DNA of 13,646 nucleotides from Fidelibacterota bacterium (GTDB lineage Bacteria; Fidelibacterota; Fidelibacteria; Fidelibacterales; DSDE01): contig DSDE01000156.1 in assembly GCA_011049095.1 (NCBI GenBank), positions 1-13,646 on the forward strand, written 5' to 3'. Below the pieces are notes generated by a model. The model was given only the letters and a program-made list of their open reading frames with translations. It ran no database searches and had not been told where the DNA came from. This document shows positions 7,349 to 13,646 of this stretch, piece by piece (within the stretch, counting starts at the first letter, position 1; every line of letters starts with the position of its first letter). Both the position numbers and the translations under genes were made by a program.

Positions 7349-8256
7349 AAAATATCCCTGACAAACCCTCGGCTCTGCTTACAATGGGCACTTTTGACGG
7401 CTTTCATGTGGGTCATCAAAAGGTAGTAAGGCGTCTCGTGGAAAAGGCAAGAGAATCTGGGCTGAAGAGTATTCTGGTCACTTATGCGCCGCATCCCCGG
7501 GAGGTCATTTCTGAAATGAGCCGTAACCCGATTACTTTTATCAGCACCTTGGAAGAGCGAATCAAACTGCTGTCAGAAAGCGGGCTTGATTATATTGTTG
7601 TGCATCCCTTTACAAAGGCTCTGGCTGCTATTGAACCCGATGCTTTTATTCGGGATACAGTTATGAAGTATATCGATGTAAAAGGTTTTATCATCGGGTA
7701 TAGCCATAGTTTTGGAAAAATGCGCAAAGGTACGCCGCAATATCTCAAAGAGCTCGGTAAAAATGAGCTCGGCTTTACAACGGAGATTATTGAAGAAGTC
7801 CGAAATGAAGATTTCACCATAAATAGCACTAATATTCGCCGCCTCATTGGCGCTGGAGATTTAGAAACGGTTTCCCATTATCTTGGCCGGCCTTACCACT
7901 TAAAAGGGAAGGTCATCAATGGAGAAAAAAGAGGAAAAGAGTTGGGGTTTCCCACTTTAAATGTATTGCCTTCGTCGCCAAAAAAAATCATTCCCCATGT
8001 GGGCGTCTATTGCGTGAATATTTATATCCAGCGCAAAAATTACAGGGGAATGTGCAATGTGGGTTACCGACCCACCTTTGATGGACATTATCTAACCATT
8101 GAAGTACACGTGTTAGATGCCCAACTGAAAAAGCTTTATGACCACGAAATTGATGTAGATTTTATCCGACGAATTCGTGATGAAATCCGATTCAATTCAA
8201 GAGAAGAGTTGATTCAGCAATTAGAAAAAGACAAATTCAACTGTAAAAAAATGTAA
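7327..8256 (+). CDS. ribF: Bifunctional riboflavin kinase / FMN adenylyltransferase RibF
   Basis: RibF phosphorylates riboflavin to FMN and then adenylylates FMN to FAD. The 309 residues have the usual two domains. The N-terminal nucleotidyltransferase carries GTFDGFHVGH (residues 21-30) and STNIRRLI (about 166-173). The C-terminal flavokinase has GKELGFPTLNV, PHVGVY, GYRPTF and LTIEVHVLD, the last holding the likely catalytic Glu. One oddity is the second transferase motif, GYSHSFG (124-130), where most homologues have Asp or Asn at the Ser126 position. The ATG lies inside truB with GGAGA just upstream (7320-7324), giving a 22-base overlap and probable coupling. The gene is followed after 20 bases by rpsO, a neighbourhood shared with many bacteria (truB-ribF-rpsO-pnp). 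Confidence 0.96.
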   Translation: MDVISNIENIPDKPSALLTMGTFDGFHVGHQKVVRRLVEKARESGLKSILVTYAPHPREVISEMSRNPITFISTLEERIKLLSESGLDYIVVHPFTKALAAIEPDAFIRDTVMKYIDVKGFIIGYSHSFGKMRKGTPQYLKELGKNELGFTTEIIEEVRNEDFTINSTNIRRLIGAGDLETVSHYLGRPYHLKGKVINGEKRGKELGFPTLNVLPSSPKKIIPHVGVYCVNIYIQRKNYRGMCNVGYRPTFDGHYLTIEVHVLDAQLKKLYDHEIDVDFIRRIRDEIRFNSREELIQQLEKDKFNCKKM

Positions 8257-8276
8257 ATCTGTCATTAGGAGGAAAA

Positions 8277-8549
8277 ATGACATCACTAAGTAAAGAAAAA
8301 AAACAAGAAATCGTTGCAAATTATGCATTGCACGCAACTGACACCGCATCACCGGAGGTGCAGATCGCCCTTCTGACTCAGCGGATTAAAGACCTGACAG
8401 CTCACGTGCAGATTCACAAAAAAGACCATCATAACCGTCGTGGCTTATCAAAGATGGTGGGACAGCGCCGTCGCTTGCTCCACTATCTTAAGCAGTCCGA
8501 CATCAACCGATACCGGGATCTGATAAAGAGATTGGGTCTGCGTAAATAA
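8277..8549 (+). CDS. rpsO: 30S ribosomal protein S15
   Basis: S15 binds the central domain of 16S rRNA, organises the platform of the 30S subunit and contributes to bridges with the 50S subunit. The 90 residues are close to the family's usual 88-89. Signatures include TASPEVQIALLTQRI, LTAHVQIHKKDHHNRRGL and VGQRRRLLHYL, which are nearly invariant in S15. The gene has the strongest ribosome-binding site in the window, AGGAGG at 8267-8272, four bases before the ATG, as expected for an abundant ribosomal protein. It is followed after 12 bases by pnp, the conserved pair. I see no separate promoter or hairpin between rpsO and pnp, unlike the well-known RNase III-processed region in E. coli. Confidence 0.98.
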   Translation: MTSLSKEKKQEIVANYALHATDTASPEVQIALLTQRIKDLTAHVQIHKKDHHNRRGLSKMVGQRRRLLHYLKQSDINRYRDLIKRLGLRK

Positions 8550-8561
8550 GGGGAGGTATCA

Positions 8562-10736
8562 TTGTTAGTAAAAAGTATAGAAATTAATGGAATACCGGTT
8601 TCCATCGAGACCGGGCGCCTGGCAAAACAAGCCAACGGTGCAATATATGCGCGTTGTGGCGATACTGCCGTTTTAGCAACTGTTGTTGCTTCTGAAGAGC
8701 TTCGGGAAGGGCTTGGCTTTGTGCCACTCTCTGTTGAGTTTCGGGAGAAATTTTATTCCAGCGGGAAAATTCCTGGTGGATTTCTAAAAAGAGAGGGAAG
8801 ACCAAGCGATCGGGAAGTGTTGACAGCCCGCATCATTGACCGACAAATCAGGCCCTTGCTGCCGAAAAACTGGTTTTATGAAACACAGGTTATCGTAAAT
8901 GTCCTCTCATACGATCAGGACAATCAGCCAGATGTCATATCTGCGCTTGCCGTCAGTGCTGCCCTGAGCATTTCCAATATTCCCTTTGCCGGACCCGTGG
9001 CATCTGTCCGTGTTGGCCTCATAAACGGAGAATATGTGATTAATCCCACCGCCTCACAACTCGAAAACAGCGCCATAGATATCCTCGTTAGCGGAACTGA
9101 CGATTCACTCATTATGGTAGAGGGTGAACTTGATGAAGTTAGCGAAAAGGTTTTACTGGATGCTCTGAAATCAGCTCACATAGCAATTCGTCAGCTTGTT
9201 GCACTCCAAAATGAACTGACAGCCGAACTGAAACCTGTGAAGCGTGAGGCGCCCGATGACAGTATTCCTGCAGAACTGGTGAAGGCAATTGAAGCGCATA
9301 TTGCTGAAGCTCTGACAAAATACGGTGATATCCCGACAAAGCAAGAGCGCTCCATATTTGAAGCGGAGCTTGGCAAAGAAACAATAGAAGCGCTTGCAGA
9401 AGCTTTTCCCGAATCAGCGAAGGCAATTCATACTGTCATTCATGATGCATTACGCAGAGAGATGCGGGAGAAAATTCTCAACTCTGCCATCAGAGTAGAT
9501 GGTCGCCGCACCGATGAAATCCGTCAAATCAGTTCAGAAGTATCCGTTTTGCCCCGCACCCATGGTTCAGCCGTTTTTACCCGTGGTGAAACACAGGCGC
9601 TGGTGGTGACTACACTGGGCGCTAAAAAAGATGCTCAAATGATTGATGATATTGATGGCGATTCTTTCAAACGCTACATGCTGCAATACAATTTTCCACC
9701 CTTTTGCACGGGTGAAGTTAAGCGAATGCTTAGTGTTAGCCGTCGTGAAATTGGTCACGGCAATCTGGCAGAACGGGCATTGCGATTTGTTTTGCCAGAT
9801 GAAGAGCAGTTTCCATATACAATCCGAGTCGTCAGCGACGTATTAGAATCAAATGGCAGCTCATCTATGGCCACCGTTTGTGGCGGATGTCTATCTCTGA
9901 TGGATGCAGGTGTACCCATTTCTAAAATGGTCTCTGGCATCGCGATGGGTCTTATCAGTGACCAAGGGCGCTATGCTGTGCTTTCTGATATTCTGGGAGA
10001 AGAAGACCATTATGGAGATATGGATTTCAAAGTAGCCGGCACTGCAGATGGCATCACTGCGATTCAGATGGACCTGAAAATCCACGGACTGGCTTTTGAT
10101 ACAATGGAAAAAGCCTTAGAGCAGGCTCGCCTTGGGCGTCTGCATATTTTAGAGAAAATGCAGGAAACGCTTTCGGAGCCCCGAACTGATTTAAGCAAGT
10201 GGGCGCCGCGCATAACTGCTATCAAAATTCCTGTAGATAAAATTGGTCTGGTGATAGGACCCAGCGGAAAGATGATCAAGCAGATTGTCGCAGAAACTGA
10301 GGTGCAAATTGATATCGATGATGATGGTTCAGTCCATATTTTCTCTAATGATAGTGTGAAAGCCAAAAAAGCTGAAAATTGGATACTTGCCCTGGTAGAA
10401 GAGCCGGAGATAGGCAAGATTTACGATGCCAAAGTGACCCGCATTATGGATTTTGGTGCTTTTGTAGAATTCCTCCCGGGCAAAGAAGGCCTGGTACACA
10501 TTTCCGAAATTAGTTGGGAACGCATTGACAAAGTGACTGATGTTCTTGACGTTGGCACTGAAACTAAAGTGAAGCTTTTTGAAATTGACAATCTTGGCCG
10601 TCTGAATCTGAGCATTAAACAGACAACGGAGCGGCCAGCTCATATTCCCGAAAGCGCGCCAAGGCAACCGAGACCACATCGTTCAGGCGGAGACCGGGGC
10701 GGAAGAGACCGGGGACCACGCAATAATCGCCGGTGA
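8562..10736 (+). CDS. pnp: Polyribonucleotide nucleotidyltransferase (PNPase)
   Basis: PNPase is the phosphate-dependent 3'-5' exoribonuclease of mRNA decay, working as a trimer. The 724 residues show the first RNase PH-like domain (about 10-140), an all-helical linker (about 230-305), the catalytic second RNase PH domain (about 310-545), a KH domain (about 552-612) and an S1 domain (about 620-690). Key motifs are YNFPPFCTGE, SDVLESNGSSSMATVCGG and DHYGDMDFKVAGT; Asp482 and Asp488 in the last match the two catalytic aspartates of E. coli PNPase. The KH loop reads GPSGK (566-570) instead of the common GPGGK. The C-terminus is a short Arg/Gly/Pro-rich tail that may bind RNA. The start is TTG at 8562 with GGGGAGG (8550-8556) at five bases. 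Its stop overlaps the GTG start of the M16 protease (GTGA). Confidence 0.98.
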   Translation: MLVKSIEINGIPVSIETGRLAKQANGAIYARCGDTAVLATVVASEELREGLGFVPLSVEFREKFYSSGKIPGGFLKREGRPSDREVLTARIIDRQIRPLLPKNWFYETQVIVNVLSYDQDNQPDVISALAVSAALSISNIPFAGPVASVRVGLINGEYVINPTASQLENSAIDILVSGTDDSLIMVEGELDEVSEKVLLDALKSAHIAIRQLVALQNELTAELKPVKREAPDDSIPAELVKAIEAHIAEALTKYGDIPTKQERSIFEAELGKETIEALAEAFPESAKAIHTVIHDALRREMREKILNSAIRVDGRRTDEIRQISSEVSVLPRTHGSAVFTRGETQALVVTTLGAKKDAQMIDDIDGDSFKRYMLQYNFPPFCTGEVKRMLSVSRREIGHGNLAERALRFVLPDEEQFPYTIRVVSDVLESNGSSSMATVCGGCLSLMDAGVPISKMVSGIAMGLISDQGRYAVLSDILGEEDHYGDMDFKVAGTADGITAIQMDLKIHGLAFDTMEKALEQARLGRLHILEKMQETLSEPRTDLSKWAPRITAIKIPVDKIGLVIGPSGKMIKQIVAETEVQIDIDDDGSVHIFSNDSVKAKKAENWILALVEEPEIGKIYDAKVTRIMDFGAFVEFLPGKEGLVHISEISWERIDKVTDVLDVGTETKVKLFEIDNLGRLNLSIKQTTERPAHIPESAPRQPRPHRSGGDRGGRDRGPRNNRR

Positions 10737-11974
10737 TTCAACGCTTCAATAAATCTACTTTAAATAGCGGCGTTAGGATTCTCACAGAAACAGTTGATTC
10801 TGTGGGAACCTGCGCCGTTGGTGTTTTTGTCTTTACCGGCACGAAAGACGAGACGCTGGCTATTAATGGCATTGCCCACTTTATTGAGCATCTTAATTTC
10901 AAAGGGACTGACACTCGCAGCGCTGCTGAAATTGCCGATGCCATTGAATCCAGAGGCGGTCAGCTCGATGCCTATACAAGCAAAGAGATTACCGCTTACT
11001 ATGCCCATATTCTGCCGCGGGATATTCCGGTGACTGTTGCGGTATTGGCCGATATTCTCCAAAACAGCCTCTATTTGGAAGAGGATATTGCATTGGAGCG
11101 GAGTGTGATTCACGAGGAGATTGATGAAAATCTGGATACGCCTCAGGAATATGCTTTTGATACCTTTACCAGATATTGCTTCCCGAGGCACGCACTGGGC
11201 TATCCTATTTTGGGAAATCACCGCTCCTTGAATAAAATTCAGCGGGATGATTTACAGGATTTTATCAGGAAAAACTATACTGCAGGGCGGATTGTGGTTG
11301 CGGCTGTTGGCGCTGTGGAGCACTCTGTTTTTGCGGAATGGGTGCGCCGTGCTTTTGAGGCTTATCCATATGAGGCAGGAAAGCGCAAAGTTCGTAAACT
11401 ACATCAGCCGGAACCTTTTTCAGAGAGAAAAGCCATCGCAGGCAATCAAGCCCACGTATTATTGGGGCGGCAAAGCTATTCCTACCATTTTCCCCGGCGC
11501 TATAGCTATCAGATGATTCATGCCCTGCTATCGGCCGGAATGTCCTCTCGGCTTTTTCAGAATATTCGGGAGAAAACCGGCGCTGTCTATTCCATTTTCA
11601 GTTTTTTAGATATGTTTACGGAAGGTGGGCTCTTTGGCGTCTATTTTGCCACTGACCGTGAGCGAGTAAAGGAGTCCATCTCCAGGGTTTTTGATGAATT
11701 TGAGATATTGCGACGGGAAAAAGTTTCTAAAAAAGAGCTGGAAAAGGTGAAAATGCAATATGAGGGCAGTTTGATTCTCAATTCTGAATCTATGGTGCAT
11801 CGCCTGGAAAGAATGTGCCGCTATGAATTTCAGTTTGAAAGATTTATTTCCATTTCTGAAATCATCGCAGCAACGAGGAAAATAGAGTCAGAAGAGATAA
11901 TCGCGCTGGCATCTGAGCTTTTGGACCCAGATACGTATAACAGTATCTTATTTTTGCCTGAATCGGAAGTCTGA
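10733..11974 (+). CDS. M16-family zinc metallopeptidase (processing-peptidase type)
   Basis: This 413-residue protein belongs to the M16 family (pitrilysin / mitochondrial processing peptidase / B. subtilis MlpA type). The inverted zinc motif HxxEH is present as HFIEH (residues 49-53). The third ligand fits Glu129 in VIHEEI, 76 residues after His53, the family spacing. The C-terminal half carries the domain with GMSSRLFQNIREKTGAVYS, typical of the second, inactive lobe that closes over the substrate. The single-lobe-pair length indicates a dimeric enzyme that degrades or processes peptides in the cytoplasm; no signal peptide is seen. Start is GTG in a four-base overlap with pnp. The stop overlaps the ATG of the next gene as TGATG. 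Location after pnp is shared with B. subtilis mlpA. Confidence 0.93.
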   Translation: MIQRFNKSTLNSGVRILTETVDSVGTCAVGVFVFTGTKDETLAINGIAHFIEHLNFKGTDTRSAAEIADAIESRGGQLDAYTSKEITAYYAHILPRDIPVTVAVLADILQNSLYLEEDIALERSVIHEEIDENLDTPQEYAFDTFTRYCFPRHALGYPILGNHRSLNKIQRDDLQDFIRKNYTAGRIVVAAVGAVEHSVFAEWVRRAFEAYPYEAGKRKVRKLHQPEPFSERKAIAGNQAHVLLGRQSYSYHFPRRYSYQMIHALLSAGMSSRLFQNIREKTGAVYSIFSFLDMFTEGGLFGVYFATDRERVKESISRVFDEFEILRREKVSKKELEKVKMQYEGSLILNSESMVHRLERMCRYEFQFERFISISEIIAATRKIESEEIIALASELLDPDTYNSILFLPESEV

Positions 11975-12735
11975 TGACGGTTTTAGCCTATCACTAGGTC
12001 GATTTCCGATGGGAATGGGGATTAACCACTATCACACCAAAGGTTTTTCGTCAGCAGATTGAAATGCTGGCGATGGCAGGATACCAGGGACTTACTCTTC
12101 AGGACTATTTGCATTCTTCCGCGGAAAAAAAGCTTGCAATAACTTTTGATGATGGCTACGAGAATACCTATACGGAAGCTTTTCCCATCCTTGAGGAATA
12201 TGGCTTTAAGGCTACAGTTTTTCTTATTTATGATTATTTAGGCCAAATGAATCTTTGGGACGCCAATATCGGAGGTGTTCGGTTTCGTCATCTTGATGCA
12301 GCGCAGGTTCAGCGACTTTTAAATGCCGGCTGGGAGGCAGGAAGCCATGGCCTCAGTCATAAGCCCCTCATTTCGGCAGATAGTGACTGGCTTCAAAAGG
12401 AACTTTTTCATTCTAAAGTGTTGCTGGAAAAGCATTTTGGCGTATCGGTTAAAAGTTTTGCCTTTCCCTTTGGCTATTTTAATTTGTCTCTTTTGGAAAG
12501 CTGCAGAATGGCAGGCTACAGGGTGGCAGTGGGCTTTAAGGCAAGCACAGCACTGGAAAACTTAGCCGTTCCGGAGAGACTGCCGGTCTATCGCTGGATA
12601 GACAGCCCCATCTCCATCCTAGCAAAAATTGGCGAGCGGGGCCAATTTGCTTACCAGGCACAGAAATCTAAGGGCAGCATCATTCGAACCGGCGCTGCTT
12701 TGTCAGTCCTTTATCAAAAATTGTTTAGGGGCTGA
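11974..12735 (+). CDS. Polysaccharide deacetylase family protein with in-frame TAG at codon 8
   Basis: The reading frame from ATG 11974, overlapping the M16 stop, gives MTVLAYH, then TAG (11995-11997), then VDFRWEWGLTTITPKVF and the family body. Both sides of the TAG look like an uninterrupted deacetylase: YHxV is the common N-terminal motif, and TPKVFRQQIEML is the usual first helix. Downstream lie the NodB-homology motifs: TFDDG, the metal-binding His pair in SHGLSH, and FAFPFG. Without readthrough, the first ATG after the stop is 12064, giving 223 residues that lack the conserved start of the fold. The family removes N- or O-acetyl groups from cell-wall or surface polysaccharides. No signal peptide is seen, so it may act inside the cell on a precursor. 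It could be a recent pseudogene, a sequence error, or a gene needing UAG readthrough. Stop is TGA. Confidence 0.8.
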
Positions 12736-12811
12736 TGGCGCTCATGATTTATAAATAAGTTCTTTTCTCTATTTTTATGGCAAATATTTTTAAAATTTTT
12801 TCAATATGCTC

Positions 12812-12840
12812 TTGATTTATCGCAATTAATTCAATATAAT
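12812..12840 (+). promoter_or_regulatory. Predicted sigma-70 promoter of the MerR-type regulator
   Basis: TTGATT (12812-12817) and a perfect TATAAT (12835-12840) are separated by 17 bases, in a strongly AT-rich gap. The start would be near 12847, leaving about 27 bases of leader. The AT-rich stretch upstream (about 12755-12810) could act as an UP element. TTCAA recurs at 12800, 12830 and 12840, on the same helix face. Confidence 0.7.
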
Positions 12841-12873
12841 TCAAGTAATGGTTGAAGTAAACAGGCTTATCAA

Positions 12874-13308
12874 ATGACTTACAACGATATAAAAAAACTA
12901 TATTTCAGCATTGGGGAAGTGAGCCAGGTGACGGACCTGAAGCAGTATGTTCTCCGCTACTGGGAAACGGAATTTCCGATGCTGAAACCGCAAAAAAACA
13001 GCGCTGGCAATCGTATTTACAAAGAGGAAGACATACAGCTTATTCGGCTGGTGAAACATCTGCTTTATGAGCGAAAATACACCATACAAGGGGCGCGGGA
13101 ATTATTGACCCAACTTAGCCAACGAGATGAACTGAAAAAAGCGCTGCGGGATATCCAGATTCTGGATGCGATAATCGGCCCGCAAAGCGATGAGAGCGCC
13201 GAAAAGGAAAAAGAATCTGTCAGCGCCGGCGAAAAGGAGCGAGCGCTGCTGCTAAAAATCCGCAAAGCCTTGGTAGAAATCGCTGAAATACTGCAAGATG
13301 AGCAATAA
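12874..13308 (+). CDS. MerR-family transcriptional regulator
   Basis: A 144-residue DNA-binding protein. The winged helix-turn-helix at about residues 11-80 is of the MerR type: FSIGEVSQVTDLKQYVLRYWE, cut here as IGEVSQVTDLKQYVLRYW, then NRIYKEEDIQLIRLVKHLL and YTIQGARELL. The remaining part is a charged, helical region ending in LLLKIRKALVEIAEIL, likely a dimerisation coil. There is no cysteine in the protein, so it is not a thiol-based metal or redox sensor, and there is no separate ligand domain. The target is unknown. It has its own promoter, and the -35/-10 spacing of 17 is not the 19-20 of promoters that MerR proteins untwist, so it may not activate itself. The ribosome site before the ATG is weak. 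A tRNA-Pro with its own promoter follows after 44 bases. Confidence 0.9.
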   Translation: MTYNDIKKLYFSIGEVSQVTDLKQYVLRYWETEFPMLKPQKNSAGNRIYKEEDIQLIRLVKHLLYERKYTIQGARELLTQLSQRDELKKALRDIQILDAIIGPQSDESAEKEKESVSAGEKERALLLKIRKALVEIAEILQDEQ

Positions 13309-13313
13309 ACTTT

Positions 13314-13342
13314 TTGTATTTGTAAAAGATTTGCCGTATTAT
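13314..13342 (+). promoter_or_regulatory. Predicted sigma-70 promoter of tRNA-Pro
   Basis: TTGTAT (13314-13319) and TATTAT (13337-13342) are 17 bases apart, with a predicted start near 13349, a few bases before the mature tRNA. The -10 element lies within a perfect 6-bp palindrome, GCCGTA (13333-13338) and TACGGC (13344-13349), with a five-base centre. The palindrome could also act as a weak terminator for the regulator gene. Confidence 0.5.
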
Positions 13343-13352
13343 TTACGGCTTT

Positions 13353-13426
13353 CGGAGCGTGGCGCAGCCCGGTAGCGCACCTGAATGGGGTTCAGGGGGT
13401 CGAAGGTTCAAATCCTTTCGCTCCGA
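13353..13426 (+). tRNA. tRNA-Pro, anticodon GGG
   Basis: A complete 74-base cloverleaf. The acceptor stem pairs 13353-13359 with 13419-13425, the D stem GCGC pairs with GCGC, and the anticodon stem is 13380-13384 with 13392-13396. The loop ATGGGGT gives anticodon GGG (13387-13389), followed by G37, as usual in tRNA-Pro. The T stem pairs 13402-13406 with 13414-13418 around TTCAAAT, with one G-U pair. The discriminator is A13426 and no CCA is encoded. It reads CCC and, to a lesser extent, CCU codons. Confidence 0.97.
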
Positions 13427-13431
13427 CAGAG

Positions 13432-13460
13432 AAGAGGGACAGCAAGTGGCTGTCTCTCTT
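13432..13460 (+). terminator. Hairpin after tRNA-Pro, possible terminator
   Basis: Twelve pairs (13432-13443 with 13449-13460, one of them G-U) enclose the loop AAGTG. It begins six bases after the tRNA. The T-run right after the stem is poor (TT is part of the stem, then GCGTTT), though a nine-T run follows at 13480-13488. It may end tRNA transcription or protect the 3' end. Confidence 0.45.
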
Positions 13461-13646
13461 GCGTTTAGGAGGATTGTTCTTTTTTTTTGGCGGTTTTTCC
13501 CTTTCCCGAAAATGTGTTTTCTCAATATTGAAACTCAAAAATCGGTACAATATGTTGTTTAATTATAAAATTATCTATACTATATGTAGGTGGGGGAAAC
13601 TAAAGGGGGGAAACTTTTCGGGGCTAAATTCCAATATTTATTATAC
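13461..13646 (+). promoter_or_regulatory. Non-coding control region with promoter-like elements and spaced G-runs
   Basis: I find no convincing gene here. Two promoter-like pairs are visible: TTGAAA (13528-13533) with TATGTT (13551-13556), and TTGTTT (13555-13560) with TACTAT (13578-13583), each with a 17-base spacer. Just past the second, GGGGGAAACT occurs at 13592 and 13606, and a looser third copy GGGGCTAAAT at 13620, a period of 14 bases. The G-runs sit where a repressor could act near the transcript start. This is probably the promoter of a gene beyond the right edge. Confidence 0.45.

Noticed and set aside
10760..11221. 153-codon minus-strand open frame within the M16 gene
   Set aside because: It is a shadow of a clearly real gene on the plus strand and has no recognisable motif.
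12812..12840. A MerR-type promoter with a long spacer before the regulator
   Set aside because: The spacer is 17 bases, the ordinary length, not the 19-20 bases that MerR proteins distort.
13359..13562. 67-codon plus-strand open frame running through the tRNA-Pro gene
   Set aside because: It begins inside the tRNA and continues through the hairpin and a T-run; composition is not protein-like.
13467..13646. AGGAGG followed by TTG (13474) opening a frame that runs to the window edge, with an in-frame ATG at 13552
   Set aside because: The spacing between AGGAGG and TTG is one base, the translation is low-complexity and resembles no known family, and the region carries promoter-like elements. 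Chance openness over 57 codons is possible.
1..13646. Mobile elements, phage genes, CRISPR arrays or toxin-antitoxin pairs
   Set aside because: No transposase, integrase, inverted terminal repeats, direct-repeat arrays or small paired genes were found; tRNA ends show no duplicated attachment sequence within the window.

Overview
The window is a gene-dense, all-plus-strand stretch of a bacterial chromosome. It carries 14 protein genes (the first cut off at the left edge) and two tRNA genes. The core is the classical transcription/translation operon rimP-nusA-infB-DUF503(ylxP-like)-rbfA-truB-ribF-rpsO-pnp, followed by an M16 zinc protease and a polysaccharide deacetylase. Genes are tightly packed, several stops and starts overlap, and ATG, GTG and TTG starts are all used. 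All three stop codons occur; TAG ends only truB among the ordinary genes. I cannot place the organism securely. Base composition is moderate to slightly AT-rich, nusA is followed directly by infB without ylxR, DUF503 is present, and a TPR protein with one membrane anchor precedes rimP. These traits would fit an FCB-related lineage such as Marinimicrobia or Calditrichota, but that is an inference from gene order only.

Layout. Positions 1-639 hold the C-terminal part of an M29 aminopeptidase. A tRNA-Arg(CCT) with its own promoter follows and runs with almost no gap into a membrane-anchored TPR protein (779-1468). A strong sigma-70-like promoter lies across the end of that gene. It is followed by a short leader with a perfect 11-bp hairpin, like the rimP leader hairpin of other bacteria. 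From 1556 to 12735 the genes are contiguous: ribosome maturation (rimP, rbfA), transcription elongation (nusA), translation initiation (infB), tRNA modification (truB), flavin cofactor synthesis (ribF), ribosomal protein S15 (rpsO), RNA decay (pnp), an M16 protease and a deacetylase. After an AT-rich gap with a consensus promoter come a small MerR-type regulator, a tRNA-Pro(GGG) with its own promoter, and a hairpin. The last 190 bases are a non-coding control region with promoter-like elements and three G-runs spaced exactly 14 bp apart, probably upstream of the next gene beyond the edge.

The most notable observation is in the polysaccharide deacetylase. Its reading frame starts at an ATG overlapping the M16 stop codon and reads a canonical deacetylase N-terminus, but codon 8 is an in-frame TAG directly after the conserved Tyr-His. 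The rest of the gene is intact, with all catalytic motifs. This is either a very recent nonsense mutation, a sequence error, or UAG readthrough/recoding. I found no phage genes, insertion sequences or CRISPR arrays.
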